NCBI RefSeq assembly: GCF_016862975.1
Contig: NZ_BONZ01000094.1
Span: 1 to 46,671, forward strand
From: Rugosimonospora africana
GTDB lineage: Bacteria; Actinomycetota; Actinomycetes; Mycobacteriales; Micromonosporaceae
Length of the DNA stretch: 46,671 nt
Direction of reading: 5' to 3'
The position numbers and the translations under genes were made by a program. This document shows, in pieces, positions 17,298 through 25,750 of the stretch (position 1 is its first letter; every line of letters begins with the position of its first letter). The notes beneath the pieces are model-generated. The model was not told where the DNA came from and ran no database searches. It was given only the letters and a program-made list of their open reading frames with translations.

Positions 17298-18412
17298 GGA
17301 CGTCCCCTCACCAGGTCGGGAGTCAGGTCGCGGGGCGAGGCCGCGCCGCACAGCGCCAGCGCGGTGTCCACCTCATCGCGCAGCAGGTCCAGCACCCGCC
17401 GCACCCCCCGCTCGCCGTCGACCGCCAGCCCCCACAGCACCGGCCGGCCGATGCCCACCGCGCTGGCCCCGAGCGCCAGCGCCTTGACCACGTCGGTGCC
17501 GCGCCGCACCCCGCCGTCCAGGATCACCGGGATCCGGCCGCCGACCGCCGCGACGATGTCGGGCAGCAGGTCGATGGTGGCCGGTACGGTGTCCAACTGC
17601 CGGCCGCCGTGGTTCGACAGCACCAGCCCGTCGACGCCGTGGCGCAGCGCCAGCCTGGCGTCCTCCGGATGCACGACGCCCTTCAGCAGCACCGGCAGCG
17701 AGGTCGACCGGCGCAGCCAGTCCACGTCGGCCCAGCAGATCCGCGGCGACATCGCGATCGGGCGTACCGCGTCCGGCTCGCCGCCCGGCAGCCCGCGCAT
17801 GTTCTCGCACGCCATGCCGGCCGGCAGGTCCAGGAATCCGTTGCGCCGGTCGCGTTCGTGGGTTCCGAACACCGGCGAGTCGACGGTGACGACCAGCGCC
17901 CGCGCGCCGGCCGCGGTGGCTCGGGCCACCAGTGCCTCGGTGACCTCCCGGTCCGGCTGGAGGTACAGCTGGAACCACAGCGCTGGCCCGCCCTCCGGTG
18001 CCGCTTCCCGGGCCGCCGCGGCGATGTCCCCGACCGCGACCGTGGCGGCCATGCTGACCACCATGATGGTCCCGGTGGCCGCCGCGGCCCGCGCGGTCGC
18101 GCGCTCACCCTCGGGATGCACCAGCCGGTGGAACGCGGTCGGCGAGATCAGCACCGGGCTGCTCGCCGGGCAGCCGAACAGCGACACGTCCAGCTCGCGC
18201 TTCTCGTGCCCGCGCAGCACCCGGGGCAGCAGGCTCAGCCGGCCGAACGCGGCCTCGTTGTCCCGCAGCGTCACCTCGTCCCACGCGCCGCCGGCGAGGT
18301 AGTCGTAGTACACCGGGTCCACTGTGGACTTCGCGGCGGCCTGGAACTCGCGGAGGTTGAGCGGGTCTGCTGGACCCGGCCGCGCAGCTGGATCCGCGCC
18401 CAACGCGTGCAT
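17294..18412 (-). CDS. FMN-dependent 2-hydroxyacid oxidase/dehydrogenase
   Basis: About 372 residues, close to the full length of the lactate/glycolate/mandelate oxidase family. It has the usual N-terminus (YYDYLAGGAWDEVTLRDNEAAF), substrate-loop residues, and the catalytic His-Arg motif SNHGGRQLDTVPA. The FMN-phosphate site is VILDGGVRRGTDVVKALALGA. It oxidises an L-2-hydroxy acid to a 2-keto acid using FMN and oxygen or a carrier. I prefer the ATG at 18412; a TTG at 18424 is in frame. It sits 25 nt after the flavoprotein gene and overlaps the P450 gene, so three oxidoreductases share one operon. Homologues in natural-product clusters make arylglyoxylates, but the substrate here is unknown. 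Confidence 0.9.
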   Translation of the reverse strand: MHALGADPAARPGPADPLNLREFQAAAKSTVDPVYYDYLAGGAWDEVTLRDNEAAFGRLSLLPRVLRGHEKRELDVSLFGCPASSPVLISPTAFHRLVHPEGERATARAAAATGTIMVVSMAATVAVGDIAAAAREAAPEGGPALWFQLYLQPDREVTEALVARATAAGARALVVTVDSPVFGTHERDRRNGFLDLPAGMACENMRGLPGGEPDAVRPIAMSPRICWADVDWLRRSTSLPVLLKGVVHPEDARLALRHGVDGLVLSNHGGRQLDTVPATIDLLPDIVAAVGGRIPVILDGGVRRGTDVVKALALGASAVGIGRPVLWGLAVDGERGVRRVLDLLRDEVDTALALCGAASPRDLTPDLVRGRP

Positions 18413-18437
18413 GTCCGTACCCAACGCGTGCGGGCGC

Positions 18438-20048
18438 TCAACGCGTGGCCGGCGCCGGCGTCCGCGCCTCGTCCGGCGGGCCGGCAGGCTCGCCGGAACC
18501 GGTGAGCTGCCGGGCGAAGAAGTCGCGCAGCGGCGCCCGGTGCGCGAGTGGCTTGTCCCACTCGTTCTCCAGGTTCTCCGCGACGTGGTGCGTGGCGACG
18601 AGCTGGCCGCCCCGGTGGTGCCGGATGACCGGGTGCAGGTAGCTGGCGTCGGGCGCGTCGGCGGCGGCGTCCTGCGCGGTGCGCCGTACCGTGATGTCGA
18701 ACGGATCGACCTTGTCGTGGTCCGGCCCGTACTCCAGGGTCACGGCGAAGTACTCGTCGCCGAACACGCCCTGCGCCGCGTAGCCGACCGGGACCTCGTC
18801 GAGGTAGCGGGCCGGCCCGGTGGAGCCGACCACGACCAGGTCGGCGAGCACGCTGAACTGCTGCCACAGCGCGGAACTGCGGTTGACCCGGTCGAGCACC
18901 GCGCCGGTCAACGCGTCCGGGTCGGCGGCGACCTCGCGCTGCGGCCAGGGCAGGTCCTCGTGACGCTGGCGCAGGATGTGGTATAGCGCCCGGACCGAGT
19001 AGCGGAAACCGTGGATGAACCCGCTGGTGGCCTTCTTGAAGTCGCGCTGCTGCATCAGGGTACCGGCGAAGTACAGCCCGGGTACGTTGACCGACTCGAA
19101 CGCCGGGCTCAGCGTCGCGAACCGGTCCTTGTACATGAGCTCCGGCCGGCAGTCCTCGTCGAACGGGGACGTGTCCAACCGGAACCCGGTGCACACGATG
19201 ACGCGGTCGTACCACAGTTCCTTGACCACCTCGTCGGCTCGGGAGAAGGAGAACCGCACCCGGTACCCGCCGTTGTCCGGTTCGATCGACAGGACGTTGC
19301 CGTCCAGGATCGCGTTCTGGGACTTGAGCTGGTATGTGTCCAGGAAGTTGTTGTTCACCGCGCGCAGGTGGCCGACGTAGTGCGTCTTCCAGGCCAGGTG
19401 CACCGAACTCGGCCCGGCGACGTGGATGACGGCGGCCGTCTCGATGAGGTTGTCCGCCGTCTCGAAGGCGGAGTTGCCCTTGCCCAGGATCAGCACCCGC
19501 TGGTCGACGAAGTCGTCCGGATCCACCGACACCGTCGGGTACTGCTCCACGGACTCGATGCCGGGGATCGGCGGGATGTACGGGCGGCTGACCCCGGTCG
19601 CCATCACCAGCCGCCGGGCCCGCCACACCTCGCCGCCGGAGTCGGTGACCGCGAATCCGTCCGCGCCGTCCCGGCTGATCCGCACCGCTCGGGTGCCGTA
19701 CCGGATCCGCAGGTCGAACGCCGCCGCGAAGTCGGCCAGGTACCGCACGAACGTCTCAGCCGGTGGGAAGTACCGCGGGGTGTACCGGGTGAACAGCAGT
19801 TCCGGGTTGTCGGACAGCAGCGAGTTCCAGTCCATCCGCAGGTTCAGCTCGGCGTCCTCGGTGCCGGTGTGCCGCTTGTTGTTGGAGATGAGCGTCCGGT
19901 GTCTCGGGTACGTGCTGAAGAACGTGCCGGCCGCGTCCCCGGCCTCCAGGATCTGGTAGTCGTGGCCACCACCGGCCAGCAGCGCACCGAGCTGAAGCCC
20001 GGCCGGTCCGGCCCCGATGACCAGGTAGTCGAGAACTGTGTTGGACAC
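18438..20048 (-). CDS. FOXRED2-like FAD-dependent oxidoreductase
   Basis: A protein of 536 residues. The first Rossmann motif is VIGAGPAGLQLG at 10-21 and the second is LILGKGNSAFETADNL. The stretch FSTYPRHRTLISNNKRHTG and the following LNLRMDWNSLLSD match eukaryotic FOXRED2 and bacterial relatives better than classical Baeyer-Villiger or N-oxygenases. VIVCTGFRLD is the late FAD contact. A C-terminal extension follows residue 400. Reaction unknown; the fold predicts NAD(P)H-dependent oxidation or oxygenation. The GTG at 20048 follows GGAGG with 6-nt spacing. It is first in a three-gene redox operon and divergent from the AMP-ligase gene. Confidence 0.85.
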   Translation of the reverse strand: MSNTVLDYLVIGAGPAGLQLGALLAGGGHDYQILEAGDAAGTFFSTYPRHRTLISNNKRHTGTEDAELNLRMDWNSLLSDNPELLFTRYTPRYFPPAETFVRYLADFAAAFDLRIRYGTRAVRISRDGADGFAVTDSGGEVWRARRLVMATGVSRPYIPPIPGIESVEQYPTVSVDPDDFVDQRVLILGKGNSAFETADNLIETAAVIHVAGPSSVHLAWKTHYVGHLRAVNNNFLDTYQLKSQNAILDGNVLSIEPDNGGYRVRFSFSRADEVVKELWYDRVIVCTGFRLDTSPFDEDCRPELMYKDRFATLSPAFESVNVPGLYFAGTLMQQRDFKKATSGFIHGFRYSVRALYHILRQRHEDLPWPQREVAADPDALTGAVLDRVNRSSALWQQFSVLADLVVVGSTGPARYLDEVPVGYAAQGVFGDEYFAVTLEYGPDHDKVDPFDITVRRTAQDAAADAPDASYLHPVIRHHRGGQLVATHHVAENLENEWDKPLAHRAPLRDFFARQLTGSGEPAGPPDEARTPAPATR

Positions 20049-20086
20049 GCCGACCTCCGGTCCGCAACGACGTCTGCACGAGGACT

Positions 20087-20128
20087 GGTCCGGCTCGTCG
20101 AGTGGCGCGGGACGCGCCGAGCCGGACC
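20087..20128. repeat. Palindrome related to the hairpin at 6155-6203
   Basis: Arms 20087-20097 and 20118-20128 are complementary over 11 bp. The right side shares a long core with the right arm at 6184-6203. Where the two copies differ inside the stem, both arms changed (T:A in one, C:G in the other), so pairing is kept. It lies in the spacer between the divergent flavoprotein and ligase genes. Confidence 0.6.
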
Positions 20129-20304
20129 GGTCGTCACAGGGATGGACACTCGTCACTGAATCTCAGAACCACCTCAAAGCCGGGCGAGGATCCGGGGAAC
20201 GTGGCAATGACGGCGATCCGGTGCCGATGCGCCATTGCGGCATGACCCGGTACGGCCGCAGAATGATCGAGCTTCGATATCGCGCGGCGGCGAACGGGGA
20301 CGTG

Positions 20305-21927
20305 ATGCGCGCACAAACCTCACCGGCCTATCCGCAGGCCCTCATCGACCTGCTCGAGAGGTCCGGAGACCGGCCCTGCTTCGAGCACGGGAGCCGGATC
20401 GTCACCGCCCGGCAGACGCTCGCGACGATCCGGCGCCTGGTCGCCGCGATGCGCGGCGCGGGGATCGGGCCGGGCACCGGGGTCGCGATGCTGCCCGGCG
20501 TCTCGCCCGAGGGCTTCGCCGCCATCTTCGCCGCGTACGCGATCGGTGCGCGGGTCAGCGCGGTACGCCCCGGGCTGACCGCGGGACAGTTCGCCCACCT
20601 GCTCACCGGGGGCATCGACGCGGTCGTCTTCGATCCGGCCGTCGCGAACCGCGACCTCGTCACCCTGGCCGGAAGCATCCCGCGGTACTCGCTGGGCAGC
20701 CATCCAGGCGCCACCGACCTGCTCGCCGGCGGCCTGCCCAGCGGCGACGCCGATCCCGGCGACGAACCGCTGGTCGCCGCGGGCCGCCCGGACGACATCG
20801 CCCGGATCACCTACACCAGCGGCAGCACCGGCCAGCCCAAGGGGTGCGCGGCCACCTACGGGGCGCTGGCCGCGGACTGGACGTGCGCTCCCGACCGGTG
20901 GTCCGGCGCGATGGCGCGGATGGCCGACGGGCTCGACCGCTGCCTGCTGTTCGGCACGCTGTCCAGCCCGGTGGTCATGAACTACGTGCTGCTGAGCCTC
21001 TTTCACGGCGGGGTGGCGGTCATTCCCGACCAGACCCCGCAGCCGTTCTTCCCCGCCGTCATCGAGCGGTACGGCATCACCGGCACCATCATGACGGTTC
21101 CCCGCCTGTACCAGCTGCTCGACGTCTTGGATGAGCACGCGCTCGACGAGCACCCGTTCGACGTGAGCAGCCTGCGGTCGGTGATGGTGTCCGGGTCACC
21201 GCTGCACCCGCACCGGCTGGCCGACGCCACCCGGCGCCTCGGGCCGGTGGTCTTTCAGGCTTATGGTCAGTCCGAGGCCGGGTCGTTGACCCTGCTCACC
21301 CCCGACGAGCTGAGCGCGTCCGGCCAGGCCGCGCTGGATTCGGTCGGGCGGCCGCATCCCGAGGTCGAGGTGAGCGTCCGCGACGACCAGGACCGGCCGG
21401 TGCCGCCGGGCACCGACGGGGAGATCTACGTCCGCACGCCGTGGCAGACCTCCGGTTACTGGGGCGATCCGGAGCAGACCGCGGAGGTGTTCGTCGACGG
21501 CTGGGTGCGCACCCGCGACCTGGGCCACCTCGACGGCGACGGATTCCTGCACCTGGTGGGCCGCAGCCGGGACATCGTCATCGTCAACGCGATGGTCTAC
21601 TACGCCGGCCCCATCGAACGGGTGCTCGCCCTGCACCCGGACGTCGACGAGGCGTTCGTCGTCGGGGTCCCCGACGAGCGCACCGGCGAGGCGGTGCACG
21701 CCCTCGTCCGGCCGGCCGCCGGCCGCACCCCGCCACGCGAACAGCTGACCGCGCTGGTCCGCGACACCCTCGGCGAGGGCAGCGTGCCCGCCGCGATCAC
21801 GTTCATCCCGAAGGTGCTCGCCGCGGAGAGCGGCAAGCCGGACAAGCGCGCGATGCTCGCCCGCTTCGGCGAAGCCGCGGTGCCCTGCGAACCCGCGGTG
21901 CCCCGAGGCGAAGCCGCGGTGCCCTAA
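20305..21927 (+). CDS. AMP-forming acyl/aryl-CoA ligase family protein
   Basis: A protein of 540 residues of the adenylate-forming superfamily. Motifs: ITYTSGSTGQPKG (P-loop, about 168-180), AYGQSEAG (about 318-325), GEIYVRTPWQTSGYWGDPEQT, the hinge-region WVRTRDLGHLDGDGFLHLVGR, and the C-terminal Lys in SGKPDKRAM. It activates a carboxylic acid as an adenylate and most likely passes it to CoA or a carrier. No carrier domain or condensation enzyme is nearby. The C-terminus ends in a small repeat (GEAAVPCEPAVPRGEAAVP). The ATG at 20305 follows GGGGA; frame-compatible upstream sequence lacks homology. The gene is divergent from the redox operon and its stop overlaps the convergent glycosyltransferase gene by 4 nt. 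Confidence 0.88.
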   Translation: MRAQTSPAYPQALIDLLERSGDRPCFEHGSRIVTARQTLATIRRLVAAMRGAGIGPGTGVAMLPGVSPEGFAAIFAAYAIGARVSAVRPGLTAGQFAHLLTGGIDAVVFDPAVANRDLVTLAGSIPRYSLGSHPGATDLLAGGLPSGDADPGDEPLVAAGRPDDIARITYTSGSTGQPKGCAATYGALAADWTCAPDRWSGAMARMADGLDRCLLFGTLSSPVVMNYVLLSLFHGGVAVIPDQTPQPFFPAVIERYGITGTIMTVPRLYQLLDVLDEHALDEHPFDVSSLRSVMVSGSPLHPHRLADATRRLGPVVFQAYGQSEAGSLTLLTPDELSASGQAALDSVGRPHPEVEVSVRDDQDRPVPPGTDGEIYVRTPWQTSGYWGDPEQTAEVFVDGWVRTRDLGHLDGDGFLHLVGRSRDIVIVNAMVYYAGPIERVLALHPDVDEAFVVGVPDERTGEAVHALVRPAAGRTPPREQLTALVRDTLGEGSVPAAITFIPKVLAAESGKPDKRAMLARFGEAAVPCEPAVPRGEAAVP

Positions 21928-23807
21928 CCCCCGGGGCAGTTGGCCTCGACGCTCTGGCTCGCGGCCGGGTAGCCGTAGGCCGCCGAACTGCGCCAGTCGG
22001 AACACGCGCCGGCCTGGTCGTTCAACCGCTTCCGGGCATCGCCCCGGTGGAAGTACGCCTCGCCGTACTGCGGGTTCAGCTGGATGGCGGTGCTCAGGTC
22101 GGCGGCGGCGGATTCCGGGTCGCCGGACGCCAGCTCGGCGACGCCCAGGTCGTTGTAGGTGTCCGGGTAGTTCGGGTAGAGCTGCGCCGCCCGGCGGTAG
22201 TCGGCGATCGCCTCGGGGTACCGGTTCATCGCCGCGTACACCCGGCCCCGGTTGAGGTACGCGTCGACGAAGTAGCTGTCGAGCGAGAGGGCGTAGCTCA
22301 CGTCGGTCAGCGCGCTGGCGTAGTTGCCCAGCGCCAGCTCGGCCTTGCCCCTCTCGTTGTACGCGGCGCCGAACCCGGAGGACAGCGAGATCGCCTTGTC
22401 GTAGTCGGTGATGGCCCCGGCGTTGTCGCCGTCGAGGCCCTTGATGACGCCGCGGTAGTAGTAGCTCAGCGTGAACGTGGGGTCCAGCGAGAGCGTCTTC
22501 TCGAAGTCGCGCAGGGCGGCCGGATAGTCGCCGCTCTTGTATTCGGTCATGCCCCGGATGCTGTAGACGAACGGCACGTCCGGCTGGTGCGCGATCGAGT
22601 TGTCCAGCACCCGCACGGGTTCGTGCCAGAGCAGGACGCGGGTGAACGTGGCGACCCCGAACAGCACGGCGACCACGGCCAGCAGTGCCGGCCACACCGG
22701 GAGCCACCGGGCCCGCCAGCCACGGTTCGCCTCGACGAAACCCCGGACGAGTTCGGCGAGGACGAGGAACAGGCCGAGGTACGGCAGGTACACGTACCGG
22801 TTGGACAGGTAGTTGTCCTCCAGCAGCGCCGCCTGGCTCAGCAGCACGTTGGCCACGAAGAAGGACAGGCCGAACAGCAGCAGCTTCCTCGGCACCGGCG
22901 CCCGGTACAGCAGGAACCCCAGCACGACCAGGACCACCGGCGACAGGTAGAGGTACCAGGGCAGGAACGCGCCGGTCTTGGCCGGGTACGCGTACGCGAA
23001 CGCCAGCGGGTACGGGACGACCGCCCGGACGAGGTACCCGACCAGCGCGGAGCAGACCAGAATCGCGCGGTCGAGGAGGGTGTAGTGGTACAGCGAGTCG
23101 GTGTCCACGCGGAAGTGCAGGGTGAGCAGCCCGCCGGCCAGCGCCACCAGGCCGAACGGAACCTTCTCCGCGACCAGCCGCCAGCCGAACCTCCGGCCCC
23201 GGCAGTAGTCCAGCACCGGAAGGCACACCGCCAGCGCCACCGCGGTCGACTTGGACAGCACCGCCAGGACGAACAGCAGCACGGCCAGGGCCAGCCAGGG
23301 CCACCTCCGGCGGCGCGCGTACCGGAGGTAGGCCACCAGGGTGGCGAGCGAGAACAGGGTGGCGAGCAGGGTGCTGCGGGTGGAGACCCAGGAGACGGTG
23401 TCCACGTTGACCGGGTGGACGGCGAACGCGACGGTCACGAAGTGCGCGATGAACGCGCGCTTGGTCAACATCCGGCACAGCCGGTACACCAGCACGATGT
23501 TGGCCAGGTGCAGGGCCAGGTTGGTGATGTGGTACGCGGCCGGGTTCAGCTGCCCGACGTGGTAGTCCAGCGCGTACGAGAGGGACACCAGCGGGGTGTA
23601 CATGTACTGCAGCGGCGTGGTGAACCAGTGCTCGAGGTTCGGCCAGGACAGCGCCCGGATCGAGTAGTTGTCCAGCACGTTGTCGGGGTCGTCGAACTCG
23701 AGGAACCCGCTGCCGAACACGCCCGCGTAGAGCACGACGGACAGCGCGAGAGTACCGGCGACGATCAGCGCGTCGCGCTGCCGCTGCTCGGTGGCGGTCC
23801 CGGACAC
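21924..23807 (-). CDS. TMTC-like membrane glycosyltransferase with TPR domain
   Basis: About 627 residues. The N-terminal half has some ten membrane segments and begins FLEFDDPDNVLDNYSIRALSW, then FAVHPVNVDTVSWVSTRSTLLATLF. This is the layout of TMTC-type O-mannosyltransferases and bacterial relatives, where the FDD acidic pair is in the first loop. From about residue 365 there are at least six TPRs (for example AYNERGKAELALGNYASAL, AYLNRGRVYAAMNRYPEAI), presumably outside the membrane. Predicted role: transfer of a polyprenyl-linked sugar to secreted proteins. The GTG at 23807 is preceded by GGAG at very short spacing, so the start is uncertain. It follows PstB on the same strand after 59 nt, and a LacI-type palindrome lies in the gap. 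Confidence 0.8.
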   Translation of the reverse strand: MSGTATEQRQRDALIVAGTLALSVVLYAGVFGSGFLEFDDPDNVLDNYSIRALSWPNLEHWFTTPLQYMYTPLVSLSYALDYHVGQLNPAAYHITNLALHLANIVLVYRLCRMLTKRAFIAHFVTVAFAVHPVNVDTVSWVSTRSTLLATLFSLATLVAYLRYARRRRWPWLALAVLLFVLAVLSKSTAVALAVCLPVLDYCRGRRFGWRLVAEKVPFGLVALAGGLLTLHFRVDTDSLYHYTLLDRAILVCSALVGYLVRAVVPYPLAFAYAYPAKTGAFLPWYLYLSPVVLVVLGFLLYRAPVPRKLLLFGLSFFVANVLLSQAALLEDNYLSNRYVYLPYLGLFLVLAELVRGFVEANRGWRARWLPVWPALLAVVAVLFGVATFTRVLLWHEPVRVLDNSIAHQPDVPFVYSIRGMTEYKSGDYPAALRDFEKTLSLDPTFTLSYYYRGVIKGLDGDNAGAITDYDKAISLSSGFGAAYNERGKAELALGNYASALTDVSYALSLDSYFVDAYLNRGRVYAAMNRYPEAIADYRRAAQLYPNYPDTYNDLGVAELASGDPESAAADLSTAIQLNPQYGEAYFHRGDARKRLNDQAGACSDWRSSAAYGYPAASQSVEANCPGG

Positions 23808-23838
23808 GGCTCCAGATGATAGTCGATCGTCGATGTAT

Positions 23839-23852
23839 TGGGAACGCTCCCA
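23839..23852. promoter_or_regulatory. LacI-family-type operator
   Basis: TGGGAACGCTCCCA is a near-perfect palindrome with the central CG dyad of LacI-family operators. It differs by one base from the actinobacterial CebR/CelR box TGGGAGCGCTCCCA. It sits 32 nt upstream of the TMTC-like gene and downstream of PstB. Sugar-responsive control of the glycosyltransferase is the inference. Confidence 0.5.
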
Positions 23853-23866
23853 CACGCTCGGGCAGA

Positions 23867-24769
23867 TCAGCCGAACCGGCCGTGGACGTAGTCGGCGGTA
23901 CGCGGGTCCCGGGGCGAGGTGAACATCGCCCCGGTGGGGCCGTGCTCCACGATGTACCCGGGCGTGTTCTGCTCGGCGAGGAAGAACGCGCAGCGCTGGG
24001 ACACCCGCGCGGCCTGCTGCATGTTGTGCGTCACGATCACGATGGTGACCTCCGCGACCAGCTCCGCGATGGTCTCCTCGATCACCCGGGTCGATGTGGG
24101 GTCCAGCGCGGAGCAGGGCTCGTCCATCAGCAGCACGCGCGGGCGGATGGCCAGCGACCGGGCGATGCACAGGCGCTGCTGCTGCCCACCGGACAGCGCG
24201 CCACCCGGCTGGCGCAGCCGGTCCCGCACCTCCCGCCACAGCCCGGCCTTGAGCAGGCACTCCTCCACCAGATCGTCCTTGGCCTGGCGGTTTTTGCGCT
24301 GGCCGGTCAGCTTCAGCCCGGCGAGGACGTTGTCGTAGATCGACATCGCCGGGAACGGGTTCGGCTTCTGGAACACCATCCCGATCTGCCGCCGCGCCTC
24401 GGTCAACCGCCGGTCCGGATCGTAGATGTCCTTCCCGTCCAGCAGCACCTCGCCGGCCAGGGCGGCGGAGGGCACCAACTCGTGCATCCGGTTGAGGATC
24501 CGCAGGAACGTCGACTTCCCGCAGCCCGACGGCCCGATGAGCGCGGTCACCTCACCGGCGCGCATCTGCAGGGACACCGAGTCGAGCACGTGGTGGTCGC
24601 CGAACCACGCGCTGACGCCGCGCGCCTCCAACCCGGCCAGCGGCCCCACCCGTACCACCGATCCGGTCAGCGGCGCGCCGCGCGGCACCGGCGGCGGCAC
24701 GGGAAACTCCTGGGTGTACGGGACGGGTGACGCGGCGGGGGCGGTGTAGCCGTCGGCTGGCGCGGTCAT
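23867..24769 (-). CDS. pstB: Phosphate-type ABC transporter ATPase PstB
   Basis: A protein of 300 residues, about 40 longer than usual because of a Pro/Ala-rich N-terminal tail. Walker A is GPSGCGKST, the signature is LSGGQQQR, Walker B is RVLLMDEPCSALDP, and the switch His is in IVTHNMQQA. The stretch FQKPNPFPAMSIYDNVLAG is diagnostic for PstB. It energises the PstC/PstA permease. It is not next to those genes but lies at the far end of the cluster, 25 nt after the sortase-like gene, with the surface-display genes in between. PhoU is absent. The ligand is assumed to be phosphate by homology; other oxyanions or organic phosphates are possible. Confidence 0.93.
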   Translation of the reverse strand: MTAPADGYTAPAASPVPYTQEFPVPPPVPRGAPLTGSVVRVGPLAGLEARGVSAWFGDHHVLDSVSLQMRAGEVTALIGPSGCGKSTFLRILNRMHELVPSAALAGEVLLDGKDIYDPDRRLTEARRQIGMVFQKPNPFPAMSIYDNVLAGLKLTGQRKNRQAKDDLVEECLLKAGLWREVRDRLRQPGGALSGGQQQRLCIARSLAIRPRVLLMDEPCSALDPTSTRVIEETIAELVAEVTIVIVTHNMQQAARVSQRCAFFLAEQNTPGYIVEHGPTGAMFTSPRDPRTADYVHGRFG

Positions 24770-24794
24770 GGCTCGGTGTCCTCACGGGTTCGGG

Positions 24795-25721
24795 TCACAG
24801 CAGGTTGGGCAGTAGTCGGGTGGTCTGGTCCGCGACCGCGAGGCCGAGGAGCGTGAGCACCGGCAGGAACACGATCCAGGACTGCCGGCGACCCCAGCGG
24901 CGCCAGCACCAGGCCGCCGCCACGGTCGCCACGAGCAGCACCTCCGCCCACTGCAGCAGCGCCCAGGCGGTGCTGGTGTCGCCAGCCATCGGTCGCTCCC
25001 GCGGCTCGATCGCGCCGCGGGGCAGCGCCGCCCGGGGAGCCGGCTGGGCCGGCGAGACCAGATCGGCGTCGACCCGCAGCAGCCCGGACGGCAGGAACGG
25101 TGTGCCGGCCGCGGTGACCAGCGTCAGCCGTCCCTTGCCGGGAGCCAGCGGCGGCGGTACCGCGTCGCCGGCCCGCCGGGAGGCGACGACCTGGTACGTC
25201 GCGACACCCTGGCCGGTGGTGACCGTGAAGACGTCGCCGACGTCGAGCCGTTCGAGGTTGCGGAACGGGCCGCCGTACGCGCCGAGCCGGCCCATGATGA
25301 CCGAGGTACCGGGCTGGCCGGGCAGTACCGTGTCGCGCTCGTGCCCGGGTCCGGACATCAGGATCCCGGACGTGGTGCCCTCGAACACCACCTCGTTCAC
25401 GTGGATGACCGGGATCTTCAGCAGCGCCACCGGAGTGCCGGGCGCCAGCAGGCGACCGTCGGCACCGGTCTGCCCCACCGGCGCGGTGCCCTGGGCGAGC
25501 CCCACGCGCAGCGTGTTGTACCCGGAGGTCTGCGCGGCGTGGTGCTCCAGCCAGCTGACCAGGGTGAGGGTGAGCACGAAGCCGAGGACCACGACCGCGA
25601 GCGTGTGCAGCACGATGCCGGTGGCGTCCCGCCACCGGTTCAGCGGCCGCGGTGCCGGCGGGGCGAGCCACGGCGCGAGGATGTCGGGCTCCGGTGCCTG
25701 CCGGGTCGCCGTCACGGTCAT
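24795..25721 (-). CDS. Sortase-fold protein lacking catalytic His and Cys
   Basis: A protein of 308 residues. TM1 is about 33-57, the sortase domain about 90-225, and two more membrane segments are about 252-271 and 281-300. The fold is clear: VALLKIPVIHVNEVVFEGTT, MSGPGHERDTVLPGQPGTSV and YGGPFRNLERLDVGD match actinobacterial class D/E sortases. The catalytic His of the GHR motif is R145 (VIMGRLGAYG). The catalytic Cys of TLxTC is A204 (LTLVTAAG), and the only Cys is in a membrane segment. The Arg (R217) remains. It should be inactive as a transpeptidase and may be a scaffold or chaperone. The ATG at 25721 follows AGGAGG. It lies between the LAxTG protein and PstB. Confidence 0.88.
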   Translation of the reverse strand: MTVTATRQAPEPDILAPWLAPPAPRPLNRWRDATGIVLHTLAVVVLGFVLTLTLVSWLEHHAAQTSGYNTLRVGLAQGTAPVGQTGADGRLLAPGTPVALLKIPVIHVNEVVFEGTTSGILMSGPGHERDTVLPGQPGTSVIMGRLGAYGGPFRNLERLDVGDVFTVTTGQGVATYQVVASRRAGDAVPPPLAPGKGRLTLVTAAGTPFLPSGLLRVDADLVSPAQPAPRAALPRGAIEPRERPMAGDTSTAWALLQWAEVLLVATVAAAWCWRRWGRRQSWIVFLPVLTLLGLAVADQTTRLLPNLL

Positions 25722-25750
25722 GCGGGTCTACCTCCTGATCGATCGCCGCG

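Noticed and set aside
18401-18434. Three CAACGCGTG words before the 2-hydroxyacid oxidase gene as an operator
   Set aside because: They lie inside or at the edge of the coding start in the middle of an operon and have no dyad beyond ACGCGT, so I treat them as a local slippage repeat.
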